From: Ascidiimonas aurantiaca
Lineage (GTDB): Bacteria; Bacteroidota; Bacteroidia; Flavobacteriales; Flavobacteriaceae
DNA length: 64,000 bases
NCBI RefSeq assembly: GCF_037646345.1
Contig: NZ_JBBEWR010000006.1
Location: forward strand, 203,971-267,970
Direction of reading: 5' to 3'
Shown here: piece after piece, positions 27,179 through 35,306 of the stretch
How the letters are laid out: each line of letters starts with the position of its first letter
How positions within the stretch are numbered: position 1 is the first letter of the stretch
The notes under the pieces: generated by a model
Told to the model about the DNA's origin: nothing
Seen by the model: only the letters and a program-made list of their open reading frames with translations
The model's database searches: none
Program-made: the position numbers and the translations under genes

Positions 27179-29428
27179 ATGGAGCAGGTTTACCTTTTTA
27201 TGCTCATCGCTTTGTTTGTGCTTGCCATTATAGACCTTGTAGTGGGTGTTAGTAATGATGCAGTTAATTTTCTTAACTCTGCCATAGGCTCAAAAGCAGT
27301 TTCGCTACGTACCGTAATGATCGTTGCCAGTATTGGTGTGGGAATAGGAGCTGTTTTTTCAAGTGGAATGATGGAAGTAGCACGGAAAGGTATATTCAAT
27401 CCCGGAGAGTTTTTATTTGAAGAGATCATGATCATTTTTATGGCCGTCATGATTACCGATATCTTACTGCTGGATCTTTTCAATTCTCTTGGTTTACCTA
27501 CATCTACCACCGTATCTATCGTTTTTGAATTGTTAGGTGCGTCTGTAGCAATTGCTATGATCCAGATATTGAAAGACGATGCTACCGTATCTCAACTCGT
27601 AAGATATATCAATACAGAACAGGCCATAGATATTATTCAGGGTATTTTCTTATCGGTACTTATTGCTTTTATTGTGGGGGCCCTGATACAGTATATTTCA
27701 AGGCTTATCTTTTCATTTCAGTTTGAAAAGAACTTGAAATATACAGGTGGTATTTTTGGAGGGGTTTCTATTACCGCTATTACCTATTTTATACTTATTA
27801 AAGGACTGAAGGGTGTATCTTTCATTAGCCCCGAATCTCTGGATTGGGTAGATCAGCATAAAATGCTAATACTGGGGGGAAGTTTTTTGCTTTGGACTTT
27901 TTTATCTCAGGCCTATATTTCTTTCTTTGGAGGTAATATTCTAAAAATTATAATTATTACGGGAACCTTTGCGCTAGCAATGGCTTTTGCAGGAAACGAC
28001 CTTGTAAACTTTATAGGAGTACCTATTGCTGCGTGGCAATCTTTTGACCTTTGGATGTCCTCAGGTATGCAACAGGGTATGAAAATGTCAGCATTGTCCG
28101 GTGCCGTACAAACCCCCTCACTATTACTCTTTTTCGCAGGTATGATCATGGTGATTACCCTCTGGTTTTCTAAAAAGGCAAGAACAGTAGTCGAAACAGG
28201 GATCAACTTATCAAGACAGGGAGACGGGCGCGAAAAATTTCAACCCAATCTTTTATCGAGACTAATTGTAAGGGGATCTGTAAACCTTAGTAATGCTTTT
28301 GAGGCGGTATTACCAAGATCGGTTTCTAACCAGATAGACCGCAGATTTGATAAACCGGTTGAGAAAAGAAAAAGGAAAAGTGATGAACCTGCCTTTGATA
28401 TGGTGAGGGCCTCAGTAAATCTGGTAGTAGCCAGTATTCTTATCTCTATAGGAACCTCACTCAAATTACCGCTTTCTACCACCTATGTCACTTTTATGGT
28501 AGCCATGGGTACATCGCTCGCAGATAAAGCATGGGGGCGGGAAAGTGCAGTGTTTAGAGTAGCCGGCGTACTTAACGTAGTTGGCGGGTGGTTTGTTACA
28601 GCTATGGTGGCTTTTACAGCAGCTGCTGTGTTTGCTTCTTTCATTTATTACGGAAAACTGGTAGCTATTATTGTATTGCTTATTGCTGCTATCATACTTC
28701 TTACCCGAAGTTTTCTGGTATATAGAAAGGCAGAAAAAGAAAAGAAAGAAACCAAAAGATATGACCGAACAGATCTTATTACGATCAATGAAATTATAAC
28801 AGAAAGTTCAGATAATATTTCAAGTGTTATTAAGCGAATCAATTTATTATACAGTGATGTAGTAAACAATATTGGCTTACAGGATCTTGGAAAACTGAAA
28901 AAAAATAAGAAAAGCCTTAAAAAACTGGAAAATGAGGTAGATGAACTCAAAGGAGAGATATTTTACTTTATTAAATCACTAGACGATTCCTCAGTAGAAG
29001 CAAGTAAGTTTTACATCCTTATCCTTGACTATTTACAGGATATGGTACAATCTATAGGTTATATTGTTAAGAATAGTTACGGACATGTAAATAACAATCA
29101 TAAAAACCTTAAGTTTAATCAAATAAGAGATCTAAAGGGAATAGACCAAAAGTTACAGGGCCTGTTTGACAGGGTAGAGGAAACCTTTACAAAAGAGTCT
29201 TTTGAAAGTATTGATAGCATTATTGATGAAAAGCAGGAACTGCTTACCCATGTATCAAATTTAATACAAAAACAAATAGATCGCATACGCTCTACGGAAA
29301 CCAGTCCTAAAAACACAAAACTCTATTTTGGGTTGCTTCTGGAAACCAAAGATCTTATATCGGCAACAATGAACCTGTTACAGCTTTTCAAAGAGTTTCA
29401 CAGAGATTACAAGAAAGTAATCAGGTAA
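27179..29428 (+). CDS. PiT inorganic phosphate transporter with C-terminal PhoU-like domain
   Basis: A 749-residue protein from ATG 27179 (the upstream in-frame TTG at 27155 is rejected). The N-terminal two-thirds is a Pit-type phosphate:cation symporter with both signature repeats: G-V-S-N-D-A-V-N-F (about 21-29) and A-G-N-D-L-V-N-F-I-G (about 275-284). From about residue 535 it is soluble, charged and helical (R-Y-D-R-T-D-L-I-T-I-N-E-I-I-T-E), like DUF47/PhoU-like regulators that are usually a separate gene beside pit. The fusion may link transport to its own control. A bidirectional terminator follows. Confidence 0.88.
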   Translation: MEQVYLFMLIALFVLAIIDLVVGVSNDAVNFLNSAIGSKAVSLRTVMIVASIGVGIGAVFSSGMMEVARKGIFNPGEFLFEEIMIIFMAVMITDILLLDLFNSLGLPTSTTVSIVFELLGASVAIAMIQILKDDATVSQLVRYINTEQAIDIIQGIFLSVLIAFIVGALIQYISRLIFSFQFEKNLKYTGGIFGGVSITAITYFILIKGLKGVSFISPESLDWVDQHKMLILGGSFLLWTFLSQAYISFFGGNILKIIIITGTFALAMAFAGNDLVNFIGVPIAAWQSFDLWMSSGMQQGMKMSALSGAVQTPSLLLFFAGMIMVITLWFSKKARTVVETGINLSRQGDGREKFQPNLLSRLIVRGSVNLSNAFEAVLPRSVSNQIDRRFDKPVEKRKRKSDEPAFDMVRASVNLVVASILISIGTSLKLPLSTTYVTFMVAMGTSLADKAWGRESAVFRVAGVLNVVGGWFVTAMVAFTAAAVFASFIYYGKLVAIIVLLIAAIILLTRSFLVYRKAEKEKKETKRYDRTDLITINEIITESSDNISSVIKRINLLYSDVVNNIGLQDLGKLKKNKKSLKKLENEVDELKGEIFYFIKSLDDSSVEASKFYILILDYLQDMVQSIGYIVKNSYGHVNNNHKNLKFNQIRDLKGIDQKLQGLFDRVEETFTKESFESIDSIIDEKQELLTHVSNLIQKQIDRIRSTETSPKNTKLYFGLLLETKDLISATMNLLQLFKEFHRDYKKVIR

Positions 29429-29456
29429 ATAATTCAGGTACAATTAACAAATAAAT

Positions 29457-29486
29457 AAAAAAGGAGCTTTACAGAGCTCCTTTTTT
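29457..29486. terminator. Bidirectional Rho-independent terminator
   Basis: A 12-bp perfect stem (29457-29468 with 29475-29486) bounded by A6 and T6 lies between the convergent phosphate-transporter and Nfu genes and can serve both strands. Confidence 0.88.
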
Positions 29487-29493
29487 GTTGGGG

Positions 29494-30411
29494 TTATGCG
29501 TTTATGGCAACCACCTCATTTACTTTGTCATGAAGCATGTTTTTGAGCATGGTCTCAATGCCGTTTTTTAGAGTAAAAGTAGAAGAGGGACAACCACTAC
29601 AGGCTCCCTGAAGAATTACTTTTACTACTTTACTGGATTCATCATAAGATTCAAACATAATATTACCGCCATCACTGGCTACGGCCGGTTTCACATACTC
29701 ATCCAGAATAGCAATAATTTGCTGTGAAGTATCACTTAAATTCTCATAAGAAGCATTCCCTTCATCAGAGCCTGTTGCTTTAGCCGATGTTATGGGAACA
29801 GCATCTTTCGTAACTACTTCTTTACCATCTGCCAGGTGCTCTGTGATGGCTTCTCTTACCGGCATGGTTATTTCATTCCAGTCTGCAATCTCGTATTTGG
29901 TGACTGATATATAGTTTTCATCCATGAATACTTCCTTGACAAAAGAAAAATCAAAAAGTACTTTTGCCAAAGGTGCAAATCGGGCATCGTCTATATTCTT
30001 AAACTCATAGGCCTGCGCAACCAGTAGCTTATTGGCTACAAACTTCATAACAGAAGGGTTGGGCGTACTTTCGGCATATACCGTTACAGGTACTTTTTTA
30101 GTATTTCCCACAGCTTCCTCTATCACTGCTTTGCCGCCAGAGCTAAGGTATTCTCCTATTTGGTTTGCTACTTCATCCTGCACATCTTCCCATGCTACAA
30201 TATTGTAACGTTCTATACCAATAAAGTTTCCAGATATGAAAACGGTTTTAACAAAAGGCAGATAAAACAATTGCTGGGCCAAAGGAGAATTTTTGGCTTC
30301 ATCTATGTTTTTAAACTCATAACTTCTGTGTTCAGTAAGGAAAACATTAGTTTCAAATTTTATAATAGCGGGGTTATTTGTAGGCTCTATTTTAAGGGTG
30401 ATCTCATCCAT
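29494..30411 (-). CDS. Nfu/NifU-type iron-sulfur carrier with duplicated N-domain
   Basis: An iron-sulfur cluster carrier. The 305-residue protein from ATG 30411 (a preceding TTG is rejected) has two copies of the Nfu N-terminal domain (about 1-90 and 105-195; both contain a N-P-A/S-I/V-M/I-K-F start and a Y-E-F-K-N-I-D repeat). These are followed by a NifU C-terminal domain (about 225-305) with the cluster-binding C-S-G-C motif. This tandem arrangement is one I recall in other Bacteroidota. It delivers clusters to apo-proteins in the cytosol. Confidence 0.93.
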   Translation of the reverse strand: MDEITLKIEPTNNPAIIKFETNVFLTEHRSYEFKNIDEAKNSPLAQQLFYLPFVKTVFISGNFIGIERYNIVAWEDVQDEVANQIGEYLSSGGKAVIEEAVGNTKKVPVTVYAESTPNPSVMKFVANKLLVAQAYEFKNIDDARFAPLAKVLFDFSFVKEVFMDENYISVTKYEIADWNEITMPVREAITEHLADGKEVVTKDAVPITSAKATGSDEGNASYENLSDTSQQIIAILDEYVKPAVASDGGNIMFESYDESSKVVKVILQGACSGCPSSTFTLKNGIETMLKNMLHDKVNEVVAINA

Positions 30412-30460
30412 ATCCAATAAATTTTTTGCGAAATTACAAAAACATAAAAAGAGTTTTTAA

Positions 30461-30485
30461 TATATTTGGGGTTAAGACCCCAAAT
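30461..30485 (+). promoter_or_regulatory. Promoter -7 element embedded in a palindrome
   Basis: TATATTTG (30461-30468) fits the TAnnTTTG -7 box, and its last bases form the left arm of a perfect palindrome (ATTTGGGG 30464-30471, CCCCAAAT 30478-30485, 6-base spacer) ending five bases before the ATG. A protein bound here would cover the promoter; as RNA it would be a leader hairpin. No good -33 TTG was seen. Confidence 0.45.
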
Positions 30486-30490
30486 TTAAC

Positions 30491-32857
30491 ATGAAAAAAC
30501 TTTGTTATATACTTGTTTTTTTCACGGTTCACCTGTATTGCCAAGTTTCAGTTGACGACACTTCCCATACTACAGAACAGTTAGTTGATAATGTACTTAT
30601 TAACAGCGCCTGTGCAGAAACCTCCAATTACCGGAGCGCAACCGGTTTGGCAGTAGGCATAAACGGGATAGGCTATTTTGAAAGTAATGGTACTTCTTTT
30701 CCTTTTAAGAACGGGATTGTACTGAGTACCGGAAAAGCTTCCAGTGTACCGGGACCTAACGAAGAAGACCACCAGGGAGAGGGTATTGGTGAAGCCTGGT
30801 TTGGCGATTCTGACCTGGAAGCCATCACGCAAACTCCCAATACTCAGAATGCCTCGTATATTGCGTTTGATTTCGTTCCGTATGCCAATACTATTCGATT
30901 TGATTTTCTTTTTGCCTCTGAAGAGTATTTTTTGGATTTCCCCTGCCGTTTTTCAGATGTTTTTGCTTTTATACTTACCGACTCAAATGGAGTTTCTAAA
31001 AATCTGGCAGTAATTCCGGGAACCAATATTCCGGTAAAAGTAACCGAAATACACGAAGCCGTATCGGGTGCTACCGGTTGTCCGGCTAAAAATGAAGAGT
31101 ACTTTGACGGGTATAACAACCCTATCAATTCACCGATCAGCCTTAACGGGCAAACCGTACCCATGACTGCCCGAGCAGACGTTATTCCGGGAGAAAAATA
31201 TACAATAAAGTTGGTGATAGCCGATGAGCAAGATGGAAACTATGACTCGGCCGTGTTTATAGCAGGAGGTAGCTTTGACGTGACAGCCGATCTTGGAGAA
31301 GACAGAACGATAGCCAATGGCAATGCCGCCTGCCCGGGTACCACAGTAAGTCTGGATGCAGGGGTTTTTGGAAGTACTTCATATACCTGGTATAAAGACG
31401 GGGTGGTATTACCGGGAGAAATAAACGCTACCCTTGATGTAACCCAAGCCGGTACCTATAGGGTTGAATTTAACGCCAATAACGGATGTATTGGTTCAGA
31501 CTCCATATTGATTGAATTTGCACCCCCTCCGGCTTTAGTCTCACCAACGCCAATAAGTGTTTGTGGCCCGGGTAGCAGTTCTTCAGAAACTTTTGATTTG
31601 ACATTAAGGGAAAGTGAAATAAGCAATGGGGTTTCCGGTCTTACTTTTAGGTACTATGAATCTCAGGTTAATGTAGATAGCAATCTGCCTATAAGTAATT
31701 CGCGATCCTATCAGAATACCAGCAATCCGCAAACGATTATTGTAGAAGCTATAACCGCTGCCGGTTGTAAATCATATACCACTTTGGAGTTACGCATTAA
31801 TCAATTTCCGGCTATTAATATGACCCCGCAGTTATATGAGGTATGTGACGATTCTGGAAATGGTACGGCCGGTTTTAACCTTGCATCCCGTATTTCCGAT
31901 ATTTTGAACGGTGCGACAGGTGTAGATATTTACTTTTATCCGGATCGAAGTTCAGCAGGTGATGGTTTCCCTTCCCAGCGTATTTCAAATACAGAGAACT
32001 TTGTAAACAGTCAGCCTTTTTCCCAAACCATATATGTGCGGGCAGAGGCCTTTGGTAATAGCTGTTCCGTAATTTTTCCGTTAGAACTTAGTGTATTGCA
32101 ATGGCCGGTAGCTGCTTTACAACCGGAATATGCCCTATGTATAGATGCCACAGGAAACCCCGTACTGCCTTTACCGGTTATTGATACAGGATTAGATCCT
32201 TCCGGCTATACATTTCAATGGTATCAGGGTGAACAGGTTAACCCGGCTAATGAAATAGCAGGTGCAGAAGGCACTTCTTTTTCATACAGTGCAGAAGGCG
32301 CCTACACCGTAAAGATCACCAGCAATACTTCCGGGTGCGAATTGTTACTCAGTACACGGGTAGTGGCTTCGTATGCGCCGGTTATCTTAAATGTAGAAGT
32401 AGCTTCAAGTCCGTTTTCCGGAAATCATACCATAAATGCTACGGTAACCGGAAACGGAACGTATTATTTTACCATAAATGATAGCCAGCCACAACCTTCC
32501 GGTACATTTACAGGAGTTCCCGCCGGGAAATATGTTGTATCGGTTTTTGATGAATTTAATTGCGGCATGCTAAGTCAGGAAATAACCATACTAGATTATA
32601 TGCGTTTCTTTACTCCTAATGGTGACGGTATTAATGATTCCTGGGATACTTCAGCCTTTTCTTCACTATCCAGGCTTGAAATTCATATATTTGACAGGTT
32701 TGGAAAACTTATGAAAGTACTTAACCAGAACAATACAAGCTGGGATGGTACGTTTAATGGAAACATGGTTCCTTCGGGAGACTATTGGTTCCGGGCCAGT
32801 TTTGTCGAAGATCAAACCGAAAAAACGGTCAAAGGCCATTTTGCCTTAAAAAGATAA
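30491..32857 (+). CDS. Choice-of-anchor L surface protein with T9SS type B sorting domain
   Basis: A 788-residue secreted protein. Signal peptide at 1-17 (ending L-Y-C-Q). A choice-of-anchor L type domain covers about 25-270 (F-K-N-G-I-V-L-S-T-G, F-L-F-A-S-E-E-Y). Several Ig-like or PKD-like beta-sandwich repeats span about 275-700. The C-terminal ~85 residues form the gliding-associated type B sorting domain, starting F-F-T-P-N-G-D-G-I-N-D and containing I-F-D-R-F-G-K. It would be exported through the SprA system and held at the surface or released. The next gene is its PorP/SprF partner, 2 bp away. Confidence 0.93.
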   Translation: MKKLCYILVFFTVHLYCQVSVDDTSHTTEQLVDNVLINSACAETSNYRSATGLAVGINGIGYFESNGTSFPFKNGIVLSTGKASSVPGPNEEDHQGEGIGEAWFGDSDLEAITQTPNTQNASYIAFDFVPYANTIRFDFLFASEEYFLDFPCRFSDVFAFILTDSNGVSKNLAVIPGTNIPVKVTEIHEAVSGATGCPAKNEEYFDGYNNPINSPISLNGQTVPMTARADVIPGEKYTIKLVIADEQDGNYDSAVFIAGGSFDVTADLGEDRTIANGNAACPGTTVSLDAGVFGSTSYTWYKDGVVLPGEINATLDVTQAGTYRVEFNANNGCIGSDSILIEFAPPPALVSPTPISVCGPGSSSSETFDLTLRESEISNGVSGLTFRYYESQVNVDSNLPISNSRSYQNTSNPQTIIVEAITAAGCKSYTTLELRINQFPAINMTPQLYEVCDDSGNGTAGFNLASRISDILNGATGVDIYFYPDRSSAGDGFPSQRISNTENFVNSQPFSQTIYVRAEAFGNSCSVIFPLELSVLQWPVAALQPEYALCIDATGNPVLPLPVIDTGLDPSGYTFQWYQGEQVNPANEIAGAEGTSFSYSAEGAYTVKITSNTSGCELLLSTRVVASYAPVILNVEVASSPFSGNHTINATVTGNGTYYFTINDSQPQPSGTFTGVPAGKYVVSVFDEFNCGMLSQEITILDYMRFFTPNGDGINDSWDTSAFSSLSRLEIHIFDRFGKLMKVLNQNNTSWDGTFNGNMVPSGDYWFRASFVEDQTEKTVKGHFALKR

Positions 32858-32859
32858 GA

Positions 32860-33852
32860 ATGAAGAAAAGCATTGTATTGTTCCTTTTGTCGTTTTGGGG
32901 GGTTACCCTTAGCTCGCAAGAAGGACTCCCTGTTTATTTTGATTACCTTTCTGATAATTATTACCTTATTCACCCGGCTATGGCAGGAGTGGGTCAGGGA
33001 GGAAAAGTAAGGCTTACCGCCAGAAAACAATGGTTTGATGTAGAAAGAGCTCCCAGTATGCAGACACTCAATGCGCATATGCGGGTTGGTGATCGCAGTG
33101 GGGTGGGCGCCATTCTTTTTAACGATGAAAACGGGTTCCATTCCCAGACAGGTATAAAGTTTACTTACGCACATCATCTTCTCTTTTCAAGAAACATGGT
33201 AGATATTAACCAACTCTCCTTTGGACTGAGTGTTGGGGTGTTACAAAGTAATCTTGATGAAACTGAATTTGCATCCTTTTTTCCTGACCCCATTATCTCG
33301 GGTACTGATAACAGTGTAAGTTATTTTAATGTTGACTTTGGAGTATCTTATAATTTCCTTGATTTTTATGCACATTTTACAGTTCAGAACGCATTGGGAA
33401 CTGGTCGGGATCTGTACACGGCACAAGAATTTGATAACTTAAGAAGATATCTTTTTTCAGCCGGATATGTTTTTGGGAGAAATGAATGGCAATTTGAGCC
33501 CTCTTTTCTTTTTCAGGCTACTGAATTCACAGAAGAAAAAACAATTGACATTAATGCCAAGGTGTACAGAGATGTAAATTTTGGGACCGTGTGGGGTGGT
33601 CTTTCCTATCGCAGAAGTTTTGACGGTGCCCAGTTTAATTCGGGAGGAAGCCTTTCAGAACAAAGACTTCAGCTTATTACTCCTATTTTGGGAGTAAACT
33701 ATAAAAAATTCATGTTTGCCTACACCTATTCTTACCAAACAGGTGATATTCGTTTTGACAATGGCGGTTTTCATCAAATTACACTGGGGTATAATTTCCT
33801 GGGGTCAGATGAAAAACCATACGATTGTAATTGCCCTGCCGTAAATTACTGA
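32860..33852 (+). CDS. PorP/SprF family T9SS outer-membrane protein
   Basis: A 331-residue outer-membrane barrel from ATG 32860 with signal peptide (ending T-L-S-S-Q) and the family start Y-L-I-H-P-A-M-A-G and R-K-Q-W-F. SprF-like proteins work with a specific type B substrate encoded next to them, helping its secretion or attachment. Placement 2 bp after the type B protein gene supports a dedicated pair. An in-frame upstream ATG (32785) lies inside the preceding gene and lacks a signal peptide, so it is rejected. Confidence 0.93.
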   Translation: MKKSIVLFLLSFWGVTLSSQEGLPVYFDYLSDNYYLIHPAMAGVGQGGKVRLTARKQWFDVERAPSMQTLNAHMRVGDRSGVGAILFNDENGFHSQTGIKFTYAHHLLFSRNMVDINQLSFGLSVGVLQSNLDETEFASFFPDPIISGTDNSVSYFNVDFGVSYNFLDFYAHFTVQNALGTGRDLYTAQEFDNLRRYLFSAGYVFGRNEWQFEPSFLFQATEFTEEKTIDINAKVYRDVNFGTVWGGLSYRRSFDGAQFNSGGSLSEQRLQLITPILGVNYKKFMFAYTYSYQTGDIRFDNGGFHQITLGYNFLGSDEKPYDCNCPAVNY

Positions 33853-33876
33853 TTGCGTGGTTAGTTAAATTCCTAA

Positions 33877-33913
33877 AAATACCGGGATCCGCATGGCACA
33901 GACCCCGATATTT
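33877..33913. terminator. Possible imperfect terminator between convergent genes
   Basis: AAATACCGGG (33877-33886) pairs with CCCGATATTT (33904-33913) with one mismatch, loop 17 bases, between the porP-like gene and the convergent vWA gene. The A/T ends could act as tails in both directions. Weak. Confidence 0.3.
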
Positions 33914-33923
33914 GTTGCAGGTA

Positions 33924-35090
33924 TTAATCCCAAACATAATTTTTTAGTGCTGCTTGTTTTTTTATAGCCTTTATCATAGCGCTTTCCAGGCCTTTAGAGG
34001 TACTTTTTCTGTTTTGAGTAACTATATAGGCTTCTCTTTTTGAGTTAAGTTCCTGTATTTGTTTTTGAATTTCTTCCCTTTCGGTTGCCACTTCGGTTAC
34101 ATACTCCCTGATCTCGGCACTACTTTTCCCTCTAAGTTTTTCCGGTAGCTCTGTCTCTTCCAGTGATTCGTATGCAAATCCTTTCTCTTTTGAAGCATCT
34201 ACCAGATCCCAGCTACTGTTTTTATACAAAGCTGAGCTTTTGCTTACTGCTCGTTTGAGTTGTATTTCATTGTTAATAGAAGCCGCATTCACATCTTGTT
34301 CTGCCTGCATCCGGGCTTTTTGTATTCCTCTTTTGCCATAAGGAATATATGTTTTATTTAGTTTTTCATTTAACTGGATAATAAGGACATCATAGGGCGT
34401 TTTAATTTCAACAATGAGCGCATTATGATCAATAGTCATATAATCACCACCTGTTAAAATAGCGCCCTGTTGCCATTTTCCCTGTATGCCATGATCGCGA
34501 TCTCCGCAAAAAATAGTATTCACAATAACATTTTTTTCTTTAGCCTGGGCAGCCGCATCCTGATAATGGGCAGGCCCCTGTGTAAAAGGTTCGTTTCCGG
34601 CAATAAATATCATTTTCAGATCATCGGGATTGCTTCCCCAATCCAGTTGTTGAAGAGAGGACATAATGACCTGGCCGCAAAATTCATTTCCTCCATTGGT
34701 GGTTAATGAAAATAGTTTTTCAGATATCTCATCAAGATCGTCTGTGAAACCGGTAACCTGACGAATGTAGCCTTCAGAGGAAGGTAAACCATCGTTACCA
34801 TATTCATAAAGAGCAATTTTAAAATTGGGAGCATACCCATCGCAACGGGCATAAGACAGTTCATTTACAATATCCCATAATCGTGCTTTGGCCTGGTTAA
34901 TAAGTCCGTCCATACTGTTGCTGGTGTCCAGTAACAATGCTACTTTTATTTGTTTTTGTACGGGATGTGAAACCGCGTGAACTGCTATTAGGTTTCGTTC
35001 TTTTGTATGAGGTTCATAACATGCTGATAAGGTTGAGAAACAACCCAGTGCCAGAATTAAGGAGCTTACTTTTTTTGTGATTATCATCAT
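33924..35090 (-). CDS. von Willebrand factor A domain lipoprotein
   Basis: A 388-residue exported lipoprotein: signal peptide with lipobox L-S-A-C (Cys 24), then a vWA domain (about 45-245) with the MIDAS metal site D-T-S-N-S (55-59), and a charged helical C-terminus (about 290-388; E-I-Q-K-Q-I-Q-E-L-N). Such proteins bind ligands through Mg2+ at the membrane; the partner here is unknown. ATG 35090 and ATG 35087 are equivalent starts. It is transcribed divergently from the LytS-like kinase gene. Confidence 0.88.
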   Translation of the reverse strand: MMIITKKVSSLILALGCFSTLSACYEPHTKERNLIAVHAVSHPVQKQIKVALLLDTSNSMDGLINQAKARLWDIVNELSYARCDGYAPNFKIALYEYGNDGLPSSEGYIRQVTGFTDDLDEISEKLFSLTTNGGNEFCGQVIMSSLQQLDWGSNPDDLKMIFIAGNEPFTQGPAHYQDAAAQAKEKNVIVNTIFCGDRDHGIQGKWQQGAILTGGDYMTIDHNALIVEIKTPYDVLIIQLNEKLNKTYIPYGKRGIQKARMQAEQDVNAASINNEIQLKRAVSKSSALYKNSSWDLVDASKEKGFAYESLEETELPEKLRGKSSAEIREYVTEVATEREEIQKQIQELNSKREAYIVTQNRKSTSKGLESAMIKAIKKQAALKNYVWD

Positions 35091-35306
35091 AATTCGTTTT
35101 TTGTTGAATGACTTAAAAGTAATACCACCTTTTTTTTCTCAAAAACCGTAATGGGTGAAAAGGGGGTTTTGTTTAGTAAAAAGCGCGTTTGAATACGTGA
35201 AGTTTTCAAAAGACACAGCAATAGCTCCTTTTATCATGCATTCATGGTATTACAGATTTTATTTTACCGAAGAAAGTATGTAAGTTTAACTTTCATATCC
35301 CTGAAA

